From: Spirochaetales bacterium
GTDB taxonomy: Bacteria > Spirochaetota > Leptospiria > Leptospirales > Leptonemataceae
Length of the DNA stretch: 64,000 nucleotides
Assembly: GCA_015075425.1 (NCBI GenBank)
Contig: JABTUL010000001.1
Span: forward strand, 1,426,001-1,490,000
Direction of reading: 5' to 3'
Within the stretch, counting starts at the first letter, position 1, and the number at the start of each line of letters is the position of its first letter. Made by a program: the position numbers and the translations under genes. The notes below the pieces were generated by a model, which did not search any database, was not told the DNA's origin, and was given only the letters and a program-made list of their open reading frames with translations. Shown here piece after piece: positions 1 to 7,654 of the stretch.

Positions 1-697
1 CGTAGAGTACCGTGCCCAGTTGAAAAATGTCACTTTGCGCGTTTACTTGCACCATTGGATCTTTGGCTCGGGCAACTAACTCCGGTGTCCTGTAGCGAAA
101 TGGCATCGCGGGGTACGGTGTGTGATGCCGTGGCAAGTCATCCTCATCGTCATCGGATTCCCGTTTCGCGCCGTTGTCATGGAGATCCTTGGCCAAGCCA
201 AAGTCGGCCAGCTTCGCACCGCTATCATTTACTAGAATATTCTCTGGCTTAATATCGCGATGCACGACGGGTTTTGCCGATCCATGGATGTAAACCAAAG
301 CCGACAAGCAGTTCAATACGATCCTCAAGGCCCGCACTCGATCGATCCGGTTTTCAAGAACAAGTTGCCGAACCGTCGTCGGGACATATTCCATCAGCGC
401 AAAAGGGAAGGCCGCAGAATGGGTATTGTATACGCCATCGTCAAACACGCGCACGATCGATGGGTGGTCAAATTCCTTGAGTTTCTTCACTTCTTCCAAG
501 AAGGCCGCTTTTCGCACCGGATCGCTGATTTTGTGGAAGACCTTGAGTACCATTTGCAGACCAGAGTAGCGGCCGGAAACGCCCGTGACGAGGAAGGCCG
601 TGCCATTACCCCCCTTGCCGAGAAACCGTTGGTTACAGTAGCGTCCCGACGCTGATTCCACTGCTTGTAGGTGATCTAGAAAAAATCCGTCTCTCAT
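1..697 (-). CDS. Ser/Thr protein kinase, C-terminus beyond window
   Basis: Translating the minus strand from ATG 697 gives 232 open codons that run off the window edge. A strong GGAGG lies just upstream of the ATG. The product is a Hanks-type kinase domain. It has a glycine-rich loop (GKGGNG, residues 27-32), invariant Lys52 in VLKVF, the catalytic loop HRDIKPEN (Asp148, Asn153), the ADFG motif (Asp165), a TPE motif standing for APE, and the SDIFQLG segment. These residues suggest an active kinase acting on cytoplasmic targets. Its ATG lies about 30 bases after an attC-like site, so it appears to be the first gene of the next cassette. Substrate and any C-terminal sensor domain cannot be seen. 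Confidence 0.9.
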   Translation of the reverse strand, partial: MRDGFFLDHLQAVESASGRYCNQRFLGKGGNGTAFLVTGVSGRYSGLQMVLKVFHKISDPVRKAAFLEEVKKLKEFDHPSIVRVFDDGVYNTHSAAFPFALMEYVPTTVRQLVLENRIDRVRALRIVLNCLSALVYIHGSAKPVVHRDIKPENILVNDSGAKLADFGLAKDLHDNGAKRESDDDEDDLPRHHTPYPAMPFRYRTPELVARAKDPMVQVNAQSDIFQLGTVLY

Positions 698-721
698 GGT
701 GATACCTCCAAGGCGTTGTTG

Positions 722-966
722 CGCATAACGACGCGGCTTATCGAAGTTGGGCCGAGAGGCCCAATTTGTCCGCCGTCTGGTTCGGTGCGCGCCATACGCA
801 CAGACCGAACCGGGCGCGCATCCGCACGACCCTTCACGATTCCGGCTTCCCTCAAAGCTTCTGCAACCATTTTTCCGGGAATGGTGGCCGGGAGAAGACC
901 ACGGCCGAGCGAACTTGAGCGAAGAGCGAAGGGAGCGAGCGAGCGCTAACCCACAAAGTTATCTGC
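722..966 (-). repeat. attC-like recombination site A (long form)
   Basis: This noncoding block has imperfect inverted termini of about 20 bases. On the minus strand it opens with GATAACTTTGTGGGTTAGCG and its other end, reverse-complemented, reads CATAACGACGCGGCTTATCG. It contains two further hairpins: TTGGGCC/GGCCCAA (747-764) and GGTTCGGT/ACCGAACC (779-811). Its arms and inner sequence are shared with the block at 2311-2483. The TAA stop of the upstream gene lies inside the opening TAAC, and the next ATG is about 30 bases beyond the closing GTT. This is the arrangement of integron cassettes. It is long for an attC, so a different repeat family remains possible. Confidence 0.6.
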
Positions 967-2284
967 CGTGCGGTTCTCCCGTCGCTACCTCTATCTGAAG
1001 TTTGAAGAATTGCGGGGAAGGATACTCACTGCAAATAATCGAGACATTTACAAAGAATGTACCAATTTCCGTTGGTATGATCGCGAATCCGTCAGAATGG
1101 TCGAAATGTGTTTGGCGCGTTTGCAGAAGGGATGCCTTATGCAGTCTCAACGCATGCGGTGCATCAACAGAAATCCAATGGTCCTTATTGTGGAAGAACT
1201 TCAGGGGAGAAGGTGAGAAAGCCGATTCTGGCAAAGAAAATACTCCTTGATAGGGTAAGCCACGGATCCGGGGACGCAACTCAGTCCGTGCGGTTTCGAT
1301 TGGATTTTCGGGAATAGGGCTCTTAGGAAGTGGGAAGAGTTTCTCCACGTCATGTGGATGCGAAGAAACAACATATATAGAGTCGGGAAACGTTAGGTCG
1401 ACAAATATGTCGGTCCCTTTAGCGGTACCTTCATTCGATAGGGTCAACGAAATTTCCTGCTTGGCATTCTTGGCGCAAAGGTATAATCTCATTGATTTCA
1501 AGTAAGTTTGAAATACTTCTGTGGTGGGAAGAGAATTGTTGTAGCGCGAGATGCTGTCCGGAGAAATGAATCCCGCTACATCGGCGGGAATGACTGTCTC
1601 AAGTGAGACGGGTTTCTCTGGCAAGGAGATATTGGGCAAAAACAGAGGAGGCAAAGCGATCATCAGATGCGGTGAACGGTTGTGCCCGGCACTCAGCCGA
1701 TCTAATTCTGCCCTGAGAACTCGATTTTCTCTGCTTAGGGTTGCCATTTCATCTAAGATCTCCGGTGAAGCTGCACGGCTTGCCCGAATATAGCCGATGC
1801 CGGGTTTGCGATCCATTTGTTTTTGCAGGGACAGTGAAACGAGGCGGCCGAGATCCTCGGCATTCCGCCAGAAACCGGCATTTTTCCCGTTCCTCTCAAC
1901 TTTATCGCGGAAGGCATTGAGTTGTTTGAGTTTCATTGGATCGGTCTCATTTTGTGTTCCGGCAGTCGGGGCAGATGGATCTATAAGAAAGGCAAGCACC
2001 GGAATTCCAGTCTGGCAAGCAAAATCGTATTCCTTTTCCGTGAAACCTATGCCGTCTGCCGTAGCGCTTCCATAGCGACGGCCCAGTATTAGGACGTAGT
2101 AATCCGAGTCCCTAATGGCATCCGATATCAGTTCCCATTGGTCCTCATCGGCAGCATTGAATAATTCCATGCCGATAGGGATATGATTCATACTGAGAAT
2201 AGTATAGAGAATATTATCACGCTCTTCCTGTAAATCCGCGTATGTTGAGCTTACAAAGATCTGATATTTGACAGCGGGGCGCAT
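959..2284 (-). CDS. DUF4062 domain protein, cassette gene
   Basis: The 441-residue product starts with a DUF4062 domain (about residues 6-110). It carries the typical FVSSTYADLQEER opening, a central EDQWELISDAIRDSDYYV segment and GFTEKEYDFA. DUF4062 has a TIR-like fold and often forms the N-terminus of NTPase or effector proteins linked to defence and signalling. A short coiled coil near residues 175-200 follows. The C-terminal half (about 210-440) is not recognised and may be a beta-rich sensor or effector. The gene is bounded on both sides by attC-like repeats, and its stop codon lies inside site A. No NTPase motif is visible. The function is inferred only from the domain. Confidence 0.8.
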   Translation of the reverse strand: MRPAVKYQIFVSSTYADLQEERDNILYTILSMNHIPIGMELFNAADEDQWELISDAIRDSDYYVLILGRRYGSATADGIGFTEKEYDFACQTGIPVLAFLIDPSAPTAGTQNETDPMKLKQLNAFRDKVERNGKNAGFWRNAEDLGRLVSLSLQKQMDRKPGIGYIRASRAASPEILDEMATLSRENRVLRAELDRLSAGHNRSPHLMIALPPLFLPNISLPEKPVSLETVIPADVAGFISPDSISRYNNSLPTTEVFQTYLKSMRLYLCAKNAKQEISLTLSNEGTAKGTDIFVDLTFPDSIYVVSSHPHDVEKLFPLPKSPIPENPIETARTELRPRIRGLPYQGVFSLPESAFSPSPLKFFHNKDHWISVDAPHALRLHKASLLQTRQTHFDHSDGFAIIPTEIGTFFVNVSIICSEYPSPQFFKLQIEVATGEPHGR

Positions 2285-2310
2285 TCATTCCTCTTTTGTA
2301 CCGCATGGCC

Positions 2311-2483
2311 GATAACGCCGCGGCTTAGCGAAGTTGGGCGCGCATCCGCACGACTCGCCACCATTCCGGCTTTTGTCGAGGCTTCTGCAACCCTATTCCC
2401 GGAATTGTGGCGGGGAGAAAACCAAGGCCGAGCGACCGGACCGCAGAGGGAAGGGAGTGAGCGCTAGGCCGCAAAGTTATGCG
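2311..2483 (-). repeat. attC-like recombination site B
   Basis: This is the second copy of the element described at 722-966, about 173 bases long. On the minus strand it begins CATAACTTTGCGGCCTAGCG and ends in a GTTATC core. Reverse-complementing the end gives GATAACGCCGCGGCTTAGCG, so the terminal arms pair nearly perfectly. The inner part shares long stretches with site A. The crossover-like GTT lies 29 bases before the ATG of the DUF4062 gene, and the TAA of the preceding small ORF falls in the opening TAAC. These details match a cassette boundary; no integrase gene is present in the window. Confidence 0.65.
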
Positions 2484-2620
2484 ACGGTCTGGGCCCGTGT
2501 GGACTTCTTGGCTTTCCGAATTCGTGAACGAACAGCGGTCACCACCTTCTTTCTTGCGGCATCATTTGCGGCGGCCTTGTCTACCTTAATTCCAATTGAG
2601 ATATTTGCCAATTTGCTCAT
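2477..2620 (-). CDS. small basic protein at cassette end
   Basis: A 47-residue lysine- and arginine-rich ORF starts at ATG 2620 behind a clear AAGGAG at good spacing. It overlaps the end of the upstream membrane-protein gene by 35 bases in another frame. The product begins MSKLANISIGIKVDKAA and ends in a basic tail (RSRIRKAKKSTRAQ). Its TAA stop lies in the opening TAAC of attC-like site B, exactly as the stop of the DUF4062 gene lies in site A. This parallel argues that it is the true last gene of its cassette. No family was recognised. It might bind nucleic acid, but that is a guess from composition. Confidence 0.5.
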   Translation of the reverse strand: MSKLANISIGIKVDKAAANDAARKKVVTAVRSRIRKAKKSTRAQTVA

Positions 2621-3608
2621 GATTTGCTCCTTTGTTCTTACAGGCGCGGATGAATTCATCGTACTCCAGTAATAACGGAAAAAGGATGTCCCCGATGCCC
2701 GCCAGGTAATCGATTGCCTCCCTGTGCTTGAAGCCCCCTTTGAAATTGTCAACACAAAGAAAACCCACGACAAGGCGTTGGTATGGAAGCTTTTTGTCGG
2801 GGATGATCGAGATCGGAACCACAAGACAAGCATTGTAGTGCGTGGACCATTGAGGATTAGAATTCGTGTATTCGCCGCGATCATAACGCTCTTTGAGATT
2901 TTCCGACACAAATATTGTGTCTTTGAAATGAGGGCTGCAAATAATGTTAAAGGCCGTATTCTCACGCACGGGGAATGTTCTTGTTTGCTTATTGTCGATG
3001 AAGTCATTGGATTTGCGGGAGCGATAGCTGCCGGAATCGCGATGAAGGGTCTTGCAAACAAGGTTGTGCCCTTTGGCGTGCGTAATCTTTATGCAAGATG
3101 AGCAGTCATCGCCGGTTAGCTTGTCAAAATGTGACTTAATGTTATCGAGAGTGAACACCATAAACAATGAGAAATCTCTTAAGATTTTCTCCATTCGCTC
3201 GCGGTCAATCTTGGTCCGCGCACTGCTTTGCGAAAAGGCGAAATTGAAGTCTGATAGAAGGTAGAGAATGTATCTCAATTGATGAAGGATATTGTGTATG
3301 CTTTTTGAGCGGTCCAGCAAGACTTGACGAGCAATTTTCAGATCCGCCGTTGTTTGAAAAGCCTCCAGCGGGAGCGCCATTATGGTATTTACTTTGAAGG
3401 CGTAGTAGAAATTCAGGCACGCTATGGAAATAATTAAAATGATGATCGTAACTGCAAGTGTAATAAACGTAGTGCCGAGATCCTTGGAAAGGGATTCTGG
3501 CAATCCGTTGATAACCGAATACAAAGGATAGATACTCAAAAGCAAGCCTGCGATACTTGCGAGTCCGCTGGTCCATCCGAATAGTTTCTCAATAATAGGT
3601 GTTTTCAT
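2586..3608 (-). CDS. two-TM protein with GAF-like domain
   Basis: The 340-residue product has two predicted membrane helices (about 12-32 and 47-70). A helical linker follows, then a C-terminal GAF-like region (about 170-325) containing LVVGFLCVDNFKGGF, a pattern typical of GAF beta strands. It looks like a membrane-anchored sensor with a cytoplasmic ligand-binding domain, but no output domain is seen. The base composition is clearly more AT-rich than the core genes downstream in the window. It precedes the small basic ORF and attC-like site B, so it may form a two-gene cassette. The specific function is unknown. Confidence 0.65.
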   Translation of the reverse strand: MKTPIIEKLFGWTSGLASIAGLLLSIYPLYSVINGLPESLSKDLGTTFITLAVTIIILIISIACLNFYYAFKVNTIMALPLEAFQTTADLKIARQVLLDRSKSIHNILHQLRYILYLLSDFNFAFSQSSARTKIDRERMEKILRDFSLFMVFTLDNIKSHFDKLTGDDCSSCIKITHAKGHNLVCKTLHRDSGSYRSRKSNDFIDNKQTRTFPVRENTAFNIICSPHFKDTIFVSENLKERYDRGEYTNSNPQWSTHYNACLVVPISIIPDKKLPYQRLVVGFLCVDNFKGGFKHREAIDYLAGIGDILFPLLLEYDEFIRACKNKGANHEQIGKYLNWN

Positions 3609-3667
3609 ATTCTAAATAGGCTCACCCTCTCTGCCAGCAAAGTTGCCGCCTCAAATGAGGTAGGAAC

Positions 3668-4401
3668 ATGGCAAGATATAATGTGAATTTCAAGGAAGCG
3701 GTCGTCAGAAAGATGCTGCTGCCAGGTGGCAAGGGGGTCCAGGCCACAGCGGAAGAGACTGGTGTCTCAGCACCGACCCTCTACGGATGGATCAGGAAGC
3801 TGAGGAGGACCGTGGAGATGGGAGAAGACAGGACCGGTCCGAACGAGCGGAGCCTGAGCGAGAAGCTTGAACTGCTGATGGAATCCGCGAACCTGGGACC
3901 GGATGCACTGGGTGAATGGCTTCGCGGACGGGGAGTCCATGAGGGCACCTGAAGCTGTGGCGCACCGAGGTACGCGAGGCTCTTGAGTCAGGTGGCTCGG
4001 CGACCCGCCGGATCTCCGCGCAGAGCCGCGGGGAGATCAAGGCCACGGAGAAAGTGCGCCGCAAGGACAAGGCGTTGGCCGAGCTGACCGCGATCGTGGT
4101 ACTCAAAAAAACTGGAGACCTTGTTGGGCGAGGAAAAGGAGCCTTGACCTCGTCGTCGGTCAGATCGCACCTCGTGGCCCTGGTCGCGGAGGCGATGGCC
4201 GCCGGTGCCCGCCTCAAGGTCATCGGAGAACACCTGAGGATCGACCACAGGACTCTGCAGCGATGGCGGAAGGACCCGGCCGGTGACGGCCGCAAGGACG
4301 CAGTCCGCAAGGTGCACAATAAACTCACCGACGCGGAGCGCGCGGAAATCCTCCGTGTCGTAAACTTGCCCGAATACCGCGACATGGCCCCGGCCTCATG
4401 A
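3668..4401 (+). pseudogene. IS3-type transposase remnant, frameshifted and truncated
   Basis: The first frame (3668-3952) encodes an IS3/IS911-type helix-turn-helix N-terminus (FKEAVVRKML ... SAPTLYGWIRKL). Near 3948 the frame breaks: GVHEG continues in another frame as HLKLWRTEVREALE through to 4401. One missing base in GAGGGCACCTG would explain this. The second part carries the helix-turn-helix DHRTLQRWRKDP and the start of the OrfB region (NLPEYRD), then stops at once. The DDE catalytic domain is absent, so the element cannot transpose. It follows the membrane-protein gene divergently, which suggests that the insertion cut off the upstream end of the cassette region. Confidence 0.8.
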
Positions 4402-4629
4402 TGAATGCGGAGTTGCATTTATGACTGCATCGCATTTCTGGAGGAGTTCAGGCAAACTGATGCTGGTAGCCTGACCGGATTCGATTTCGGCGAGCCTCCG
4501 ATCCAGAATGGCCCCGAGCTCCGGATAAATGGGAGACGGATCCACACTGGTATAAAGGGCATCTGCCAGCTCGATTCTGTCATGCGCAGTCAGGGTCAGA
4601 GCTGCTGCCTTGATTTCCTGCACGGTCAT
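4396..4629 (-). CDS. addiction-module antitoxin-like protein
   Basis: This 77-residue protein (MTVQEIKAAALTLTAHDRIE..) resembles the short 'putative addiction module component' family (TIGR02574-like). Members form the antitoxin of RelE/ParE-type pairs. The RIELADALYTSV core and the later RRLAEIESGQ helix fit. The last 15 residues (from about CDAVINA) look atypical and end against the transposase remnant. The expected toxin gene downstream is missing, probably removed with the insertion. It starts by ATGA overlap with the tail of another ORF. It is probably an orphan and may not be functional. Confidence 0.6.
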   Translation of the reverse strand: MTVQEIKAAALTLTAHDRIELADALYTSVDPSPIYPELGAILDRRLAEIESGQATSISLPELLQKCDAVINATPHSS

Positions 4630-4730
4630 ACCTGCACCCCCAGCGTTTTCAGTTCCCGTAGCACGATCCTTTTCTCTGGCCGGATATTTTCCAGCTTCTT
4701 TTGTACACTTTCTTCAATTTCGGATAGAAG
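4626..4730 (-). pseudogene. 3' remnant of gene coupled to the antitoxin
   Basis: A minus-strand open frame without a start codon encodes 34 residues, including EIEESVQKKLENIRPEKR. It ends in a TGA that overlaps the ATG of the antitoxin gene (ATGA). Such coupling is typical of a genuine upstream operon partner. The frame is cut by an in-frame TAA at 4731, just before the group II intron debris, so the rest of the gene was probably lost when that element arrived or decayed. The protein family cannot be named from 34 residues. Confidence 0.4.
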
Positions 4731-4744
4731 TTAGGACCCATTCT

Positions 4745-6315
4745 GTTAGCGCTTCATAGAAAGCTGTGTTGAAGGGCAGGGCGGCCTCGCCGCCTTCTCC
4801 GGGTGTGCCCGGCATGGGCGATGACTAAAGGGTGAGAGTCCCGAACAGGGGAGGTTGAACCCCCTGATAGCCAAGAGCAAGGGTGTCCATCGTGAGGTGG
4901 AATCTGAAGGAAGCTGGAGGCAAACTCCTGGCCTGACGCACAGGAACCTGATGAGGCCGTTAGTCTGGATGAGGCTGCCCGTGAAGCTGAAGTCCGTTCA
5001 ACCAAAGGGCGAAGCGGTAGATCAGGCAGGTAGATGGGAGGAAAGTCATCACCCTTACCCGGGGAGATCTGTAGGAACGTCGGCGGAGGGTCCGCGTGCG
5101 GAGGAAACCGACAACCATCATCATGAGATGATGCTGATCTTACAGAAGTCAGCAGAGGTCATAGTAAGTCCCACAAAAGGGTGCGGCTGGAAGGCGGCTC
5201 GGGGGAACGAAGGACCGAACATTAGTTTTGAGGAGAAACCTGTAGAATCATGATCATGCAAGGACAGCTGGAATTTCCATTTGCGGGGAGGCCGGACTCA
5301 AACGAAGGGGTGAAGCCCCGGGACCGCGAGCCGGTAGCGGAGCATGACACGGCTGAAGCAGGCATAGACCTCACGAACGGTAAGGAAAATCTCCTGGATC
5401 AATTGCTTGATCCGGGAAACATTGCAGAGGCCTGCAAGAAGGTCAAATCGAATAGAGGCGCAGCTGGAGTCGATGGTATCACGACCGGAGCTCTGGATGA
5501 ATTCATGACAGAGCACTGGTTGGGTATCGCCGATCGTATTCGCTCGAACAGCTACCGGCCACAGCCGGTGCGACGGGTGGAAATACCCAAGGCCGATGGC
5601 AGCAAACGTTTGCTCGGGATACCAACGGTAATTGACCGTGTAATCCAGCAGGCCCTGCTGCAAATCCTGATGCCGATCTTCGACCCGTACTTCTCCGAGT
5701 CGAGCTACGGATTTCGTCCGGGACGAAACTTGACAAGGAGTTGGAGAAACGTGGGCACAAGTTCTGTCGCTATGCAGACGACTGCAACATCTACGTGAAG
5801 GGCCGTCGATCGGGAGAAAGGGTATTCGAAAGCATCGTGCGCTTTCTGAGCAAGAGACTCAGGCTTGCGGTGAATGAAGAGAAGAGTGCTGTGGACCGTC
5901 CATCAGCCCGGAAGTTTCCGGGCTTCAGTTTTCTGCGGACTGGTCTCGGGGTGAGGATTTGCATATCCCGGCAGTCCATAAAGAAACTGAAAGACAAGAT
6001 CCGCGAGCATACCAGGGTTCGAAGAGGGAACATCACCCTCGAAGAAAGAATCAAGGTGCTCAGGCGATATCTGGTTGGATGGATGGGCTACTATGCACTC
6101 ACGGACGATCCTTCCATTCTTGGCAACATCACATCGTGGATGCGCCGACGAATGCGCATGGTAGTCTGGAACCAGTGGAAGAAGCCAATTGCCCGCTTCA
6201 GAGGCTTTCGGCGCCTCGGGCTGACCGCACGGGAGGCCCGCATGGCCGCCTACAATAGTCGGGGCAAATGGTGGAACTCCCGGATCAAACTGGCTCACGT
6301 AGCCCTGGGAAACTT
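4745..6315 (+). mobile_element. group II intron remnant
   Basis: From about 4803 the sequence shows the conserved 5' ribozyme features of a bacterial group II intron. These are GTGTGCCCGGCATGGGC, then AGGGTGAGAGTCCCGAAC, CAAGGGTGTCC, GAATCTGAAGGAAGC, CTTACCCGGGGAGATCTG, and CAGAAGTCAGCAGAGGTCAT shortly before the ORF. The encoded reverse transcriptase follows. The 5' limit is uncertain between about 4745 and 4803. The 3' part (domains V and VI) is not visible: the reverse-transcriptase reading frame runs straight into the palindrome before the ATPase gene. The intron therefore looks 3'-truncated and unable to splice. Confidence 0.8.
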
Positions 6316-6349
6316 TGCAAATTTAAAGTCTGATTTTAAATTTGCATAG
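5250..6349 (+). pseudogene. group II intron reverse transcriptase/maturase, central deletion
   Basis: The first frame (5250 to about 5727) encodes the RT N-terminus: SNRGAAGVDGI, RRVEIPKADGSKRLLGIPT, DRVIQQAL and SYGFRPGR. At about 5727-5730 it jumps, out of frame, to the segment encoding LDKELEKRGHKFCRYADDC, which continues to 6349. Roughly 100 residues are missing, including the part that normally carries the first catalytic Asp (the FFD/NHD region) and the TPQGG block. The YADD motif and maturase domain X remain. The C-terminus is also abnormal after AHVALGN. No HNH endonuclease domain is seen. The enzyme must be inactive. Confidence 0.9.
6316..6346 (+). promoter_or_regulatory. perfect 12-bp palindrome before ATPase gene
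   Basis: Arms TGCAAATTTAAA (6316-6327) and TTTAAATTTGCA (6335-6346) flank the centre GTCTGAT. The symmetry is perfect and the arms are AT-rich in a GC-rich setting. It sits directly before the DUF4143 ATPase gene and overlaps the first possible TTG codon of that ORF. An operator for autoregulation is the simplest reading; a recombination footprint is another. A second, slightly degenerate copy lies at 17584-17615. Confidence 0.55.
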
Positions 6350-6380
6350 ACCGGGTTTTACCATCGGCTACTCTGGTGCC

Positions 6381-7571
6381 GTGGACTATGTAGAGCGCGA
6401 CCAGGAGAGCAATGTTCGGAAGCTGGTGGCCTCATCGCCCTGTATGGCGCTGACGGGGCCCAGACAATCAGGGAAATCCACACTCTTGCGGCGCTGCCTG
6501 CCCAATTACCGGTATGAGACCCTGGATGATCCGCTTCTCAGGGAGCAGGCCACCACCGATCCGCTCCTTTTCCTGGAAAACCTGGGGGAGAGGGCGATCA
6601 TCGATGAAATCCAGTATGCGCCCGGGCTCCTGACGTATGTGAAAATGCACATCGACCGGAATCGCGCGCGCAAAGGCATATTTGTGTTCACTGGATCGCA
6701 GCAGTTTGCTCTCATCAAAGGACTGGGCGAAAGTCTGGCCGGGCGCATTGCCCTTGCGGAGCTCTTGCCCTTTTCCGTCACCGAAAAGCGGCGGAGCCTT
6801 GATTTGCCGGGTACGGAAATGGCATTTCGGCATGCGGCGCTGGTGGGCTCGTATCCAGAGCTGGTCACTGACCCGACCACCGATTCTCGAAATTGGTACG
6901 CATCTTATGTCCAGACCTACCTTGAGCGCGACATCCGTAGCATTTACGACATCGGAAAATTGGCCGACTTCCAGAGATTCCTGCGCCTGCTGGCGGCACG
7001 TACGGCGCAGCAGGTGAATATGTCGGACTATGCACGCGATCTGGGGATCACGGTCCCGACAGTGAAGAAGTGGCTTTCCATCCTTGAAGCAAGCCGGATC
7101 GTTTATCTTTTGCCACCCTATTACGCGAATTCAGGCAAACGGATCACGAAAGCCCCCAAGTCCTACTTTCTGGACATTGGGCTTGTTTGCTATCTCGCCG
7201 GTGTCCGCGACGAAGATCATCTTTTCCACGGCCCTATGGCCGGAGCGCTTTTCGAGAATTTCTGCATTCAAGAGGCGGTGAAGCGCAGCCTGCACAGAGG
7301 ATTCCGGCCCCAGCTCTATTACATTCGCACGGGCCAGGGTCTGGAAGTGGATCTGCTGATCGAGCCGCAGCCAGGCACTCTCATTCCTGTCGAATTTAAG
7401 ATGTCTCGAACCCCTTCGACGGCCCTTGCAAAAAACATTGCTGACTTTCGCGGCCAATTTTCCGGGCTTGGCGTATCGCCGGGCCATGTAGTCACCCTGA
7501 ATGATGAAGAACGATCCCTTACACGCGATGCCAGGATGACCTCCCTCGACACGTTTCTTCAGATGCTGTGA
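6381..7571 (+). CDS. AAA-type ATPase with DUF4143 domain
   Basis: The product has a Walker A motif (GPRQSGKST), a Walker B-like IIDEIQ, the GSQQF sensor segment and a C-terminal DUF4143 region. In this family (COG1373) that region ends in a nuclease-like fold with EVDLLIE and PVEFK. Such ATPases are common accessory genes of unknown biochemical role. The reading frame is open from TTG 6342, but that codon lies inside the palindrome. GTG 6381 (VDYVERDQ) matches where family members usually begin, so I prefer it. No disruption is seen. It stands alone between the intron debris and the defence island on the other strand. Confidence 0.85.
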   Translation: MDYVERDQESNVRKLVASSPCMALTGPRQSGKSTLLRRCLPNYRYETLDDPLLREQATTDPLLFLENLGERAIIDEIQYAPGLLTYVKMHIDRNRARKGIFVFTGSQQFALIKGLGESLAGRIALAELLPFSVTEKRRSLDLPGTEMAFRHAALVGSYPELVTDPTTDSRNWYASYVQTYLERDIRSIYDIGKLADFQRFLRLLAARTAQQVNMSDYARDLGITVPTVKKWLSILEASRIVYLLPPYYANSGKRITKAPKSYFLDIGLVCYLAGVRDEDHLFHGPMAGALFENFCIQEAVKRSLHRGFRPQLYYIRTGQGLEVDLLIEPQPGTLIPVEFKMSRTPSTALAKNIADFRGQFSGLGVSPGHVVTLNDEERSLTRDARMTSLDTFLQML

Positions 7572-7654
7572 AGGCAGAGAAAATCAAAGTAGGGTTGGCG
7601 TTTTTTTCTTTGGCCGCGCTTAAGCAGGTTGAAGCACGGCGGGCGGGCGCGGAA

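Noticed and set aside
2477-3061. 194-residue minus-strand ORF
   Set aside because: Most of it is out of frame within the membrane GAF-like gene; only its last 47 residues, from ATG 2620 with a good ribosome-binding site, are kept as a gene.
3609-3667. Possible third attC-like site upstream of the GAF-like gene
   Set aside because: GGCAACTTTGCTGG recalls the opening of the other two sites, but no GTTA core or inverted partner is present.
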